Program-made: the position numbers and the translations under genes
Assembly: GCF_027533625.1 (NCBI RefSeq)
Contig: NZ_JAQAGZ010000041.1
Location: 1 to 33,399 of the forward strand
Direction of reading: 5' to 3'
From: Paenibacillus gyeongsangnamensis
Lineage (GTDB): Bacteria; Bacillota; Bacilli; Paenibacillales; NBRC-103111
DNA: 33,399 nt
The notes under the pieces: model-generated
What the model was told of the DNA's origin: nothing
Seen by the model: only the letters and a program-made list of their open reading frames with translations
The model's database searches: none
Shown: positions 14,514 through 21,886 of the stretch, one piece after another
How positions within the stretch are numbered: the first letter of the stretch is position 1
Layout of the letters: each line of letters starts with the position of its first letter

Positions 14514-15429
14514 AGACCATAGCGGCACCTCTGTCGGACAAGCGGCCTTGGATATCGCATCTCCGAAACGGACGAATGACTTGCTGAGGAAGCATAATCT
14601 GACGTTGAAAAAGAGTCTGGGCCAGAACTTTCTGGTGGATCCGAATATATTGAACAAGATTGTCTCCGCCGCCGATCTCGACGCTTCGAAGGGGGCGCTG
14701 GAGATCGGCCCCGGGATCGGCGCGTTGACGCAGCAGCTGGCCAAGATCGCCGGCCGCGTCGTCGCCGTAGAGATTGACCAGCGGCTGCTGCCGCTGCTCC
14801 AAGAGACGCTCGAGGGCTATCCGCAGGCAACGGTCGTACTTGGGGACGTGCTGAAGGTCGATCTGCGCGCGCTCATCAAGGAGCAATTTCAAGGCGTAAG
14901 CAAAATCAGCGTCGTCGCCAACCTGCCTTACTACGTAACGACTCCGATTCTAATGAAGCTGCTTGAGGAAAAGCTGCCGCTGGAGCATATCGTCGTCATG
15001 ATCCAGAAGGAAGTGGCGGACCGCATGGCGGCTCCGCCGGGAGGAAAAGACTACGGCAGCCTGAGCATTGCCGTGCAATATTACTGCGAGCCGGAGATCG
15101 TTACGATCGTTCCGCATACGGTATTTATTCCTCAGCCGAACGTAGATTCCGCCGTCATTAAGCTTACGGTTCGGGAACGCCCGCCGGTTGAGGTGGAGGA
15201 TGAAGCGTTCTTCTTCGATGTCGTGCAGGCTAGCTTCACCCAGCGCCGAAAGACCATTTACAACAATCTGGCGGCCAAGTACTTCACCAAGGAAACGAAG
15301 CCGCAATTGGAGGGCTTGCTGCACGAGGCGGGGATTGAGCCGTCGCGCCGCGGCGAGACGCTGTCCATGGAAGAATATGCGCGGCTCAGCCGCGTCCTCG
15401 CCCGGCATTTGAACAAAACCGGCATGTAA
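14506..15429 (+). CDS. rsmA: 16S rRNA dimethyladenosine transferase KsgA
   Basis: Dimethylates A1518 and A1519 in the 3' hairpin of 16S rRNA during small-subunit maturation. The 307-residue protein shows KKSLGQNFLVDPNIL near residue 36, the SAM motif ALEIGPGIGALTQQLA near residue 64, and the NLPYYVTTPILMKL catalytic motif near residue 139. The C-terminal helical domain includes AGIEPSRRGETLSMEE. The ATG at 14506 overlaps the rnmV end in the sequence ATGAATAA and has GAGGAGG upstream. Pairing with rnmV joins two rRNA maturation steps. Confidence 0.96.
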   Translation: MNKDHSGTSVGQAALDIASPKRTNDLLRKHNLTLKKSLGQNFLVDPNILNKIVSAADLDASKGALEIGPGIGALTQQLAKIAGRVVAVEIDQRLLPLLQETLEGYPQATVVLGDVLKVDLRALIKEQFQGVSKISVVANLPYYVTTPILMKLLEEKLPLEHIVVMIQKEVADRMAAPPGGKDYGSLSIAVQYYCEPEIVTIVPHTVFIPQPNVDSAVIKLTVRERPPVEVEDEAFFFDVVQASFTQRRKTIYNNLAAKYFTKETKPQLEGLLHEAGIEPSRRGETLSMEEYARLSRVLARHLNKTGM

Positions 15430-15506
15430 AGTCGCCTTTCGCGCAGGCGCCGTACTGGCACCAAATGCCTATCACCGCATACGATAGACGAGGAGGCGAT
15501 GCAGCC

Positions 15507-16400
15507 ATGAAGCAGGGAGACCTGGTCACTCGGAAGTCGTATGGTGGTGACATTGTTTTCAAAATTCAAGAAATCAGGCGGCAGCAGGCCGTGCTTCGCG
15601 GAGTCGAGCTTCGGCTGTTGGCCGATGCCCCTTTGCCAGATTTGGAATTCGTGCCGCAGCTGGACCCTTTTCAATATATGAGCCCGCCCCATCCGTGGTG
15701 GATGGAAACGATGAAACGGTCTTTGACGTCTGCGACCGTTCCGGTGCCGACCGGCAGCGAGACGCAGCCGCCATCATACTGGCCCGGCGCTGCGGAGAGC
15801 GCGAAGCCGAGGCCGGCTTATTTTGATATGCCGGGTAAGGTGCTTCATTTGGACGGAGATCCGGCCTATCTGCGAAAATGCATGGGGCTGTACGGAGAGC
15901 TGCGCGTACCGGCGGAAGGCTATTACGTTCCGGAAGCGAGCATGGCCGATGCCTTGTATCGGCTGCTCCCGCAATCCCAGCCGGATATCGTTGTCATAAC
16001 GGGACATGATGGAATTCTGAAGCAGCGTCAGTCGCTGGATATTACACAGCTTAGCAGCTACAAGAACTCGCATAACTTCGTCAATGCGGTTCGCGCCGCG
16101 CGGGCCTACGAGAAGAACCGCGATGCGCTGACCGTCATTGCGGGAGCTTGCCAGTCCCACTTTGAGGCGCTGCTGCAAGCGGGCGCGAACTTCGCGAGCT
16201 CCCCGGCCCGCGTCCTCATCCATGCGCTCGATCCGCTCTGCATTGCCGCCAAGGTAGCTTATACCCCGATAAGGGATACCGTCGATATCATCGATGTCAT
16301 CGGACTCACGCACAGCGGCATCGAGGGGCTCGGAGGGATTGAATCCCGGGGAAGCTACCGCAGGGGAGTTCCCAAAATTCCATATGCCGTTCCGAAATAA
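15507..16400 (+). CDS. yabG: Sporulation-specific coat protease YabG
   Basis: YabG is a sigma-K-dependent cysteine protease that processes spore coat proteins in B. subtilis. This 297-residue protein aligns over its full length. It begins KQGDLVTRKSYGGDIVFKI, has FDMPGKVLHLDGDPAYL near residue 110, and then the catalytic region with VVITGHDG and AGACQSHFEALLQAGANFAS, which supply His and Cys. It ends GLGGIESRGSYRRGVPKIPY. The ATG at 15507 has GAGGAGG upstream, so the frame start at 15465 is not used. The middle region (SATVPVPTGSETQPP) is Pro-rich and variable. A strong terminator overlaps the stop codon. Confidence 0.94.
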   Translation: MKQGDLVTRKSYGGDIVFKIQEIRRQQAVLRGVELRLLADAPLPDLEFVPQLDPFQYMSPPHPWWMETMKRSLTSATVPVPTGSETQPPSYWPGAAESAKPRPAYFDMPGKVLHLDGDPAYLRKCMGLYGELRVPAEGYYVPEASMADALYRLLPQSQPDIVVITGHDGILKQRQSLDITQLSSYKNSHNFVNAVRAARAYEKNRDALTVIAGACQSHFEALLQAGANFASSPARVLIHALDPLCIAAKVAYTPIRDTVDIIDVIGLTHSGIEGLGGIESRGSYRRGVPKIPYAVPK

Positions 16401-16422
16401 GCGCCGAGCCGGCGCTTTTTTT
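16400..16422 (+). terminator. Terminator after yabG
   Basis: AGCGCC (16400-16405) and GGCGCT (16411-16416) with a 5-base loop, then seven T residues. Confidence 0.85.
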
Positions 16423-16437
16423 CATTTGATTAGGATG

Positions 16438-16525
16438 TATAAGTTTTCGTAACTTATAGTTCGCATCAACCTTGATAAACGTGCTGGTCCTTGTAAGACA
16501 AGGACGGCGTAGCCGTTTATCCTGG
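16438..16525. repeat. 89-nt structured dispersed repeat, copy 2
   Basis: Nearly identical to 399-487. The differences are three C-to-T changes, one T-to-C change and one missing C. Every difference inside the long hairpin keeps pairing: the inner arm CGCC becomes TGCT, still able to pair with GGCG through G-U, and a G-U near the apical stem becomes G-C. It starts 15 bases after a T-tract terminator, like copy 1. Confidence 0.85.
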
Positions 16526-16608
16526 GCTGCCCATTGTATAATTCGGGAAGGTTATGAGCATATTAACATAGGCCCATCGGCCGCTCCGGGAATAAAAGAA
16601 AAATTCCG

Positions 16609-16638
16609 TTGACAACAGGTTTGTCTGATTGATATAAT
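16609..16638 (+). promoter_or_regulatory. Sigma-A promoter 1 of veg
   Basis: Consensus -35 TTGACA (16609-16614) and consensus -10 TATAAT (16633-16638), spacer 18. Confidence 0.85.
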
Positions 16639-16650
16639 ATTCGGTTTAAA

Positions 16651-16679
16651 TTGACATACTACATACGTTGAGTTATAAT
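16651..16679 (+). promoter_or_regulatory. Sigma-A promoter 2 of veg
   Basis: Consensus -35 TTGACA (16651-16656) and consensus -10 TATAAT (16674-16679) with the ideal 17-base spacer. It lies 41-42 bases behind promoter 1 and would give a leader of only about 20 bases. Confidence 0.88.
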
Positions 16680-16706
16680 TTAAAAGGAAAGAGGTGGTAC
16701 TGGTCA

Positions 16707-16979
16707 ATGGCAAAAAATACGCTATTGGAGATCAAACGCAGTTTGGAACCTCATGTCGGACAGAAGATTATGTTAAAAGCGAATGGCGGTCGCCGCAAGA
16801 CAATCGAACGATCCGGTGTATTGGAGGAAACCTACCCTTCCGTATTTATCGTAAAGCTCGATCAAGAACAGCATGCTTTTAAGCGCGTCTCTTACAGCTA
16901 CGCAGACATCCTTACAGAATCCGTTCAGGTAACGGTATGCAACGATGACGGCGAAGTAAGAATTACTATACAGCAATAG
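16707..16979 (+). CDS. veg: Veg protein
   Basis: A 90-residue protein matching B. subtilis Veg, a very strongly expressed factor linked to biofilm matrix gene control; its molecular action is not settled. The conserved core is LEIKRSLEPHVGQKIMLKAN followed by GGRRKTIERSGVLEETYPS and RVSYSYADILTESVQVT. The ATG at 16707 aligns with the known N-terminus MAK and follows GAAAGAGGTGG. The frame opening at 16668 overlaps the second promoter and is not used. Two consensus promoters in tandem agree with the very high expression known for veg. Confidence 0.95.
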   Translation: MAKNTLLEIKRSLEPHVGQKIMLKANGGRRKTIERSGVLEETYPSVFIVKLDQEQHAFKRVSYSYADILTESVQVTVCNDDGEVRITIQQ

Positions 16980-16985
16980 CTTACG

Positions 16986-17016
16986 AAACGGCTCCCCTTC
17001 GCGGAAGCCGTTTTTT
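16986..17016 (+). terminator. Terminator after veg
   Basis: AACGGCT and AGCCGTT arms with an inner CC..GG pairing, followed by a T-tract ending at 17016. Confidence 0.85.
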
Positions 17017-17035
17017 AGTACTCATGGGCGGCGGG

Positions 17036-17066
17036 TGAATGACATCTCGCACTGACGTACATACTA
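17036..17066 (+). promoter_or_regulatory. Sigma-G-type promoter of sspF
   Basis: TGAATGA (17036-17042) and CATACTA (17060-17066) with a 17-base spacer. These closely match the forespore sigma-G consensus, and the downstream gene encodes a spore protein. Confidence 0.75.
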
Positions 17067-17114
17067 GTCATACGCGCTAGTGACCACTTCAGACGATCCA
17101 AGGAGGTTATGCGA

Positions 17115-17465
17115 ATGTCACGCAGACGACGCGGAATGATGTCCGAGGAATTTAAGTACGAGCTTGCCAAGGACCTGGGTTTCTATGAAACCGTTCAGCG
17201 TGAAGGCTGGAGCGGGATCCGCACGAAGGATGCCGGCAACATGGTGAAGCGGGCGATACAGATAGCGGAGCAAGCGCTCAGCAAGCAGCAGGCTTCCGCG
17301 CAGCCGGCCCAGGTATACGGGCAGCAGCCGATGCAGCCGATGTATGCAGCGTCCCAGCAGCCGCCCGCAGCGAACTACGCGTATCAGACAGCGCAGCCGA
17401 TGCCGGGTACTTTCATGGTCGGATCGCAGGGACAGCAGCCGTACGGCTACCGGCCAACGCCGTAA
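17115..17465 (+). CDS. sspF: Alpha/beta-type small acid-soluble spore protein SspF with extended tail
   Basis: SASPs coat and protect spore DNA. Residues about 1-55 match SspF: RRRRGMMSEEFKYELAKDLG, then DAGNMVKRAIQIAEQAL, the helix pair that binds DNA. B. subtilis SspF is about 60 residues. Here a further 60 residues follow, rich in Gln, Pro, Ala and Tyr (QPAQVYGQQPMQPMYAAS and later GQQPYGYRPTP), giving 116 in all. The ATG at 17115 is 8 bases after AGGAGG. An ATG at 17109 is too close to it. A sigma-G-type promoter precedes it. The gene order veg-sspF-ispE is as in Bacillus. Confidence 0.92.
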   Translation: MSRRRRGMMSEEFKYELAKDLGFYETVQREGWSGIRTKDAGNMVKRAIQIAEQALSKQQASAQPAQVYGQQPMQPMYAASQQPPAANYAYQTAQPMPGTFMVGSQGQQPYGYRPTP

Positions 17466-17482
17466 GGATTGACGACTTCAAG

Positions 17483-17520
17483 AAGCTAGAGCCCTGACGA
17501 AGAGGCTGTAGCTTTTTTTT
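17483..17520 (+). terminator. Terminator after sspF
   Basis: AAGCTA and TAGCTT arms with an inner AGCC/GGCT pairing, ending in eight T residues. Confidence 0.85.
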
Positions 17521-17601
17521 GTTCGGTTTTTGGTATAGTATTAGAAAAGATGGCATGAAGCCCCAATAGGGCGGACAGACAGGACGAAGAAGGTGTCGTA
17601 C

Positions 17602-18456
17602 ATGAAGGTATTCGAGAAAGCTCCGGCAAAGATCAATTTATCTCTGGATGTTTTATATAAGCGTGAGGATGGCTATCATGAAGTTGAGATGGTCATGACG
17701 ATGGTGGACTTAGCGGACCGGATCGAGATGCAGGAGCTGCCGCGGGATACGATCATCATCTCCAGCCAGGCGGGATACATCCCGCTGGACGAGAAGAATT
17801 TGGCGTTCCAGGCGGCCCGTTTGATTAAAGAAAGGTACGATGTGAAGAAAGGCGTATACATACACCTGGACAAAAAGATTCCGGTAGCCGCCGGTCTCGC
17901 CGGAGGCAGCAGCGATGCCGCCGCGACGCTCAGAGGCCTTAACCGGTTATGGGGACTCGGTATTCCGGATTCCGAGCTGCTGCGGTTAGGGGCGGAGCTC
18001 GGCTCCGACGTGCCGTTCTGCGTTACGGGAGGCACGGCGATCGCCCGCGGAAGGGGAGAGAAGCTGGAGCCGATCGAAGCGCCGCCGCAGTGCTGGGTCG
18101 TATTGGCCAAGCCTCCGATCAATGTATCGACCTCGGAAATCTACGGCAAGCTCAACGCGAAAGCGATCAAGCGCCATCCGTCGACGGAGCGGATTCATGA
18201 GGCGATACGAGGGAAAAAGTTCGACATGCTGTGCTCGGAGCTCGGCAATGTGCTGGAGGAGGTCACGCTCGATTTGTACCCGGAGGTGCGCCAGCTGAAG
18301 GAATGCATGCTGAAGCTGGGAGCCGACGGCGTACTGATGTCCGGCAGCGGCCCGACCGTGTTCGGGCTTGTCTCGAAGGAAGCGAAGGTTTCGCGGGTCT
18401 ATAACGGATTGAGGGGCTTCTGCAAGGACGTATTCGCCGTCCGCCTGCTGACTTGA
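17602..18456 (+). CDS. ispE: 4-diphosphocytidyl-2-C-methyl-D-erythritol kinase
   Basis: Phosphorylates CDP-ME at the 2-position in the MEP pathway to isoprenoid precursors, which feed undecaprenyl phosphate for wall synthesis. The 284-residue GHMP kinase has EKAPAKINLSLDV at the N-terminus, KKIPVAAGLAGGSSDAAATL as the glycine-rich ATP loop near residue 95, and LMSGSGPTVFGL near residue 250. The ATG at 17602 aligns with the family start and has AAGAAGG 8 bases upstream. The GTG at 17593 overlaps that site and is less likely. It follows the sspF terminator and precedes purR. Confidence 0.95.
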   Translation: MKVFEKAPAKINLSLDVLYKREDGYHEVEMVMTMVDLADRIEMQELPRDTIIISSQAGYIPLDEKNLAFQAARLIKERYDVKKGVYIHLDKKIPVAAGLAGGSSDAAATLRGLNRLWGLGIPDSELLRLGAELGSDVPFCVTGGTAIARGRGEKLEPIEAPPQCWVVLAKPPINVSTSEIYGKLNAKAIKRHPSTERIHEAIRGKKFDMLCSELGNVLEEVTLDLYPEVRQLKECMLKLGADGVLMSGSGPTVFGLVSKEAKVSRVYNGLRGFCKDVFAVRLLT

Positions 18457-18506
18457 GCTGACCCAGCTATGTCAGTTTAATGTGATAATAATTTTCATGC
18501 AATCCC

Positions 18507-18536
18507 TTGAACAAATACGTATAAAAATGGTATATT
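18507..18536 (+). promoter_or_regulatory. Sigma-A promoter of purR
   Basis: TTGAAC (18507-18512) and TATATT (18531-18536) with an 18-base spacer, in the AT-rich gap between ispE and purR. Confidence 0.6.
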
Positions 18537-18544
18537 TTCATTAT

Positions 18545-18557
18545 ATTATTCGGATTT
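18545..18557 (-). promoter_or_regulatory. PurBox-like operator before purR
   Basis: The minus strand reads AAATCCGAATAAT, which matches the PurBox pattern AWWWCCGAACWWT at 12 of 13 positions. It lies just downstream of the purR -10, where binding would block the gene, suggesting autoregulation. The second box usually found with it is not clear. Confidence 0.5.
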
Positions 18558-18592
18558 TATCCATATAACTATAAGGCCAGGGGGGGACGCCG

Positions 18593-19429
18593 ATGAAAAA
18601 AATGAAGAGAAGCGCAAGATTGGTCGAGATGACGCAATACTTGCTTTTTCGCCCCCATACGCTCATTCCGTTAACAACGTTCGCAGACCGATACAATTCC
18701 GCCAAATCCTCCATCAGCGAGGACCTCGCCATCATCAAGGAAGTTTTTGAGGAAGAGGGCCTTGGCGAACTCCAGACGCTGGCGGGTGCCGCCGGCGGCG
18801 TAAAGTTCATTCCTCGCGTGTCGAAAACGCATTCCTTGCAGTTCATTACACAGCTCTGCCGGCAGCTGAAGCAGCCGGAGCGCATTCTGCCGGGCGGTTA
18901 TTTATACATGTCCGACATTATGGGGCAGCCGCTGATCCTGAACGAGGTCGGGAAGATGTTCGCTTCCGTCTTCGCGGGCAAAGACATCGATGTGGTCATG
19001 ACCGTGGAAACGAAGGGCATTCCGCTCGCGTACTCCACGGCGACTTATTTGAATCTGCCGGTCGTCATTGTCCGCCGGGACAATAAGGTCACCGAAGGCT
19101 CGGCTGTAAGCATCAATTATGTGTCGGGCTCGAACAAGCGGATTCAAACGATGTCTTTGTCCCGCCGCGCGCTGAAGGAGGAGTCGAGGGTGCTCATCAT
19201 CGATGACTTTATGCGTGTAGGCGGAACCATACACGGAATGATGGACCTGCTGCAGGAATTTAAAGCGACGGTAAAGGGCGTAGGGGTATTCGTGGAATCG
19301 GGAGAAGTGGAAGAGCATTTGGTGGAGGATTATATTTCGCTTGCCAAGTTGTCGGCCGTCGATCCCAAGACGAAGCAAATTACGGCGGAGCCGGGCAATT
19401 ATTTCAGTGAAGAATCGGACGAGGAGTGA
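18593..19429 (+). CDS. purR: Pur operon repressor PurR
   Basis: A PRPP-sensing repressor of purine synthesis genes in Firmicutes. The 278-residue protein has an N-terminal winged-helix domain (RSARLVEMTQYLLFRPHTL; YNSAKSSISEDLAIIKEVFE) and a phosphoribosyltransferase-like domain. Its PRPP motif is VLIIDDFMRVGGT near residue 200, with the flexible loop in VSGSNKRIQTMSLSRR. Length and motifs match B. subtilis PurR. The ATG at 18593 follows a G-rich ribosome site. It has its own promoter and a PurBox-like site. ridA follows after 6 bases, and in B. subtilis that partner (yabJ) is also cotranscribed with purR. Confidence 0.96.
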   Translation: MKKMKRSARLVEMTQYLLFRPHTLIPLTTFADRYNSAKSSISEDLAIIKEVFEEEGLGELQTLAGAAGGVKFIPRVSKTHSLQFITQLCRQLKQPERILPGGYLYMSDIMGQPLILNEVGKMFASVFAGKDIDVVMTVETKGIPLAYSTATYLNLPVVIVRRDNKVTEGSAVSINYVSGSNKRIQTMSLSRRALKEESRVLIIDDFMRVGGTIHGMMDLLQEFKATVKGVGVFVESGEVEEHLVEDYISLAKLSAVDPKTKQITAEPGNYFSEESDEE

Positions 19430-19435
19430 AAGACG

Positions 19436-19825
19436 ATGAAATTGAATCAGGTTTCTACAGCAAGCGCTCCGGCAGCGATCGGGCCTTATTCGCAAGCGAT
19501 GCAAATCGGGGGTCTCCTGTTTACTTCGGGACAGATCCCGCTCGGTCTGGACGGCGCAGTCATAGAGGGCGGAATCAAAGAGCAGACGCATCAAGTGTTC
19601 CGCAATCTGGCGGCCGTGCTTGAAGCGGGCGGAAGCTCCTTCAACCGGGTTGTGAAAGCGACCGTGTTTATCAAGGATATGAACCAATTCGCCAAGGTGA
19701 ATGAAATTTACGCTTCCTACTTCGGCGATCATAAACCGGCGCGTTCGACCGTAGAAGTAGCGCGTCTGCCCAAGGATGTTCTTGTCGAAATTGAGCTGAT
19801 TGCAGCGGTAGCTGTCGAATCGTAA
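19436..19825 (+). CDS. ridA: RidA family enamine/imine deaminase (YabJ)
   Basis: A trimeric 129-residue protein that hydrolyses reactive 2-aminoacrylate formed by PLP enzymes and was first linked to purR regulation in B. subtilis. Signatures are AAIGPYSQAMQIGGLLFTSG at the N-terminus, VVKATVFIKDMNQF near residue 75, and ARSTVEVARLPKDVLVEIE near residue 102, whose Arg binds the substrate carboxylate. The ATG at 19436 follows GAGGAGTGAAAG within the purR stop region, indicating translational coupling. Confidence 0.95.
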   Translation: MKLNQVSTASAPAAIGPYSQAMQIGGLLFTSGQIPLGLDGAVIEGGIKEQTHQVFRNLAAVLEAGGSSFNRVVKATVFIKDMNQFAKVNEIYASYFGDHKPARSTVEVARLPKDVLVEIELIAAVAVES

Positions 19826-19875
19826 AGAATATATAAAGTATTTATAAAATTGATTTAAAAGATTCGAAAAAAAGA

Positions 19876-19902
19876 AGGATTTTGCACTAAAATGTGGAAT
19901 TT
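19876..19902 (+). promoter_or_regulatory. Sigma-H-type promoter of spoVG
   Basis: AGGATTT (19876-19882) and GTGGAATT around 19894-19901 resemble the well-studied sigma-H promoter of B. subtilis spoVG, including its spacing. The sequence upstream (19825-19875) is very AT-rich, like the B. subtilis region bound by AbrB. Confidence 0.75.
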
Positions 19903-19942
19903 ATCACTTAAGTCATAAGATGGAAAAAGGTGGTGAACACAA

Positions 19943-20227
19943 GTGCAAATTACTGACGTCAGACTTCGTCGGGTCAACTCCGAAGGCAGAATGAAAGCCA
20001 TTGCATCCATTACCATCGATAACGAATTTGTTGTTCATGACATTCGTGTAATTGACGGTAATAACGGGATGTTCGTGGCTATGCCGAGCAAGCGTACACC
20101 AGACGGCGAGTTTAGAGATATCGCCCACCCGATTTCCTCTTCTACCCGTGAAAAAATCCAGGCTGCGGTCCTCGCCGAATACGAGCGGGCCGCGACGGAA
20201 GAAGAAGTCATCGAAGAAGGAGCTTAA
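19943..20227 (+). CDS. spoVG: Septation/sporulation regulator SpoVG
   Basis: A 94-residue nucleic-acid-binding protein that affects septum formation at sporulation and gene expression more widely. It matches the family over its length: QITDVRLRRVNSEGRMKAIA at the N-terminus, then SITIDNEFVVHDIRVIDG, FVAMPSKRTPDGEFRDIAHP and an acidic tail EYERAATEEEVIEEGA. The start is GTG at 19943 with AAAAAGGTGG upstream. A sigma-H-type promoter and a strong terminator make it a single-gene unit. AbrB, a repressor of spoVG in B. subtilis, is encoded 10 kb upstream. Confidence 0.96.
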   Translation: MQITDVRLRRVNSEGRMKAIASITIDNEFVVHDIRVIDGNNGMFVAMPSKRTPDGEFRDIAHPISSSTREKIQAAVLAEYERAATEEEVIEEGA

Positions 20228-20240
20228 TATTGTGTTCAAG

Positions 20241-20271
20241 AGAGAGCCGGACGGCTCTCTTTTCTTTTTTT
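20241..20271 (+). terminator. Terminator after spoVG
   Basis: AGAGAGCCG and CGGCTCTCT form a perfect 9-bp stem with a 2-base gap at the apex, followed by a T-rich tract. Confidence 0.85.
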
Positions 20272-20377
20272 CGCATCTAGGCTATATTGGGTCTAAGGCG
20301 TTATGCCCTGGGCAGACGTTGATTATACCTTATAGAGATCAACCATTATGCGGAAAAAGGAGATGGAGAAATTGAAC

Positions 20378-21772
20378 ATGATGGGAATCGTACTTGCTGC
20401 AGGTCAAGGCAAGCGTATGAAATCGAAGCTCTACAAAGTGCTGCATAAGGTGTGCGGGAAGCCGATGGTCGGCCATGTGGTGACCGCGCTTGAGAACATA
20501 AATACGGCCCGAACCGTCGTTGTGGTCGGCCACGGCGCGGATGCGGTGAAATCTTATCTCGGAGACCGCGTCGAATATGCGCTTCAGGAACAGCAGCTCG
20601 GAACCGGGCATGCGGTGCTGCAGGCGAAGGATTTGCTGGAATCCGAAGAAGGGCTTACGATCGTCATTTGCGGAGATACGCCGCTTGTATCGGAAGAAAC
20701 GCTGGAGGGCATGGTTCGACTGCACCAAGACAAGGGCGCTGCAGCTACCATTCTGACGGCGGAGATGGACAAGCCTCACGGATACGGGCGCATTCTGCGC
20801 GACGCACGGGGCTTCGTCAGCTCGATCGTAGAAGAGAAGGATTGCACGGATGAGCAGCGACTGGTCAAGGAAATCAATACGGGGACGTACTGCTTCGACA
20901 ATAAAAAGCTGTTCGAGGCGCTGTCGCTCGTGAAGAACGATAATGCCCAGAACGAATACTACCTGACGGATGTCATTGCGATACTTGCCTCCCAAGGGTC
21001 CATCATCGAAGGCTATGTCATGAAGGAGGCTATCGAGGCCATCGGAGTCAACGACCGGCTGGCGCTGGCCGAAGCCGAGCAGGGGATGCGGGCGCGCATT
21101 AACCGCCGCCATATGATTAACGGCGTGACGCTGGTCGATCCGGCCAATACCTATATCGAAGCGGAAGTGCAGATCGGCTCCGATACGGTCATTTACCCCG
21201 GAACCGTGCTGAAGGGCGATACGGTCATCGGGAGCGATTGCGTGATCGGGCCTCAGGCGGATATCACGGACAGCCAGCTGGCGGACGGCGTAACGGTGAA
21301 GCATTCCGTGCTGCTGGAGGCGAAGGTCGGCACGGGGACCTCGGTCGGACCGTATGCTTACCTTCGTCCGGGTTCGGATCTGGGCAAGAACGTCAAGATC
21401 GGCGATTTTGTAGAGATCAAGAATGCCAAGCTCGACGATGAAGTAAAAGTATCCCACCTGAGCTATATCGGCGATGCCGTGATCGGCAGGAACGTCAACT
21501 TCGGCTGCGGCGCCATCACCGTCAACTATGACGGCTTCAACAAGCAGCTGACGGAAGTGGAAGAAGATGCTTTCATCGGCAGCAACGTCAATCTGATTGC
21601 GCCGGTCAAGGTCGGCAAAGGCGCTTATGTCGTGGCTGGCTCGACGATCACGCACAACGTGGAACCGAACGATCTGGCGATCGCCCGCGAGCGCCAAACG
21701 AATAAGCCGGGTTACGCCGAGAAGCTGCGCAGCAAATTCGCAGCGAAGAAGAAGCAATCGGTAACGGAGTAA
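20378..21772 (+). CDS. glmU: Bifunctional GlmU: N-acetyltransferase and uridylyltransferase
   Basis: Makes UDP-GlcNAc from glucosamine-1-phosphate in two steps, for peptidoglycan and other wall polymers. The N-terminal pyrophosphorylase domain has VLAAGQGKRMKSKLYKVLH and the GDTPL metal site. The C-terminal left-handed beta-helix has hexapeptide repeats from about residue 250, with SHLSYIGDAVIG and NYDGFNKQLT in the acetyltransferase site. Three starts are possible: ATG 20348 lacks a ribosome site, TTG 20372 is 9 bases after AAGGAG, and ATG 20378 is 9 bases after a second GGAG. I prefer 20378 (464 residues). In B. subtilis prs follows glmU; here it does not. Confidence 0.95.
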   Translation: MMGIVLAAGQGKRMKSKLYKVLHKVCGKPMVGHVVTALENINTARTVVVVGHGADAVKSYLGDRVEYALQEQQLGTGHAVLQAKDLLESEEGLTIVICGDTPLVSEETLEGMVRLHQDKGAAATILTAEMDKPHGYGRILRDARGFVSSIVEEKDCTDEQRLVKEINTGTYCFDNKKLFEALSLVKNDNAQNEYYLTDVIAILASQGSIIEGYVMKEAIEAIGVNDRLALAEAEQGMRARINRRHMINGVTLVDPANTYIEAEVQIGSDTVIYPGTVLKGDTVIGSDCVIGPQADITDSQLADGVTVKHSVLLEAKVGTGTSVGPYAYLRPGSDLGKNVKIGDFVEIKNAKLDDEVKVSHLSYIGDAVIGRNVNFGCGAITVNYDGFNKQLTEVEEDAFIGSNVNLIAPVKVGKGAYVVAGSTITHNVEPNDLAIARERQTNKPGYAEKLRSKFAAKKKQSVTE

Positions 21773-21804
21773 GCTGATCTATTTACGATAATTTAATGAA
21801 TGAT

Positions 21805-21830
21805 GTTTCGATCCTCCTTCAAATGGGTAA
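21805..21830 (+). promoter_or_regulatory. Sigma-B-like promoter of ctc
   Basis: GTTTCG (21805-21810) and GGGTAA (21825-21830) with a 14-base spacer, compared with GTTTAA and GGGTAT for sigma-B. The ctc gene is the classic sigma-B target in B. subtilis. Whether this organism has a sigma-B is unknown from the window. Confidence 0.45.
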
Positions 21831-21878
21831 AGTAGTAGAAGCTTGGGACTCGCATCCCGGGTCTCTATTTGAAGGAGG
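21813..21878 (+). promoter_or_regulatory. ctc leader: 12-bp arm complementary to the ribosome site
   Basis: CCTCCTTCAAAT (21813-21824) is perfectly complementary to ATTTGAAGGAGG (21867-21878), which contains the ctc Shine-Dalgarno sequence. The 42-base loop can form a further stem (GGGAC with GTCTC, one G-U). RNA carrying both arms would hide the ribosome site. It is not followed by a T-tract, so it is not a terminator. I know of no named element matching it. Confidence 0.7.
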
Positions 21879-21886
21879 TTTCATCT

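Noticed and set aside
20339..21757. 472-residue minus-strand frame antisense to glmU
   Set aside because: GlmU is unmistakable on the + strand; the antisense frame shows no domain and arises from codon bias.
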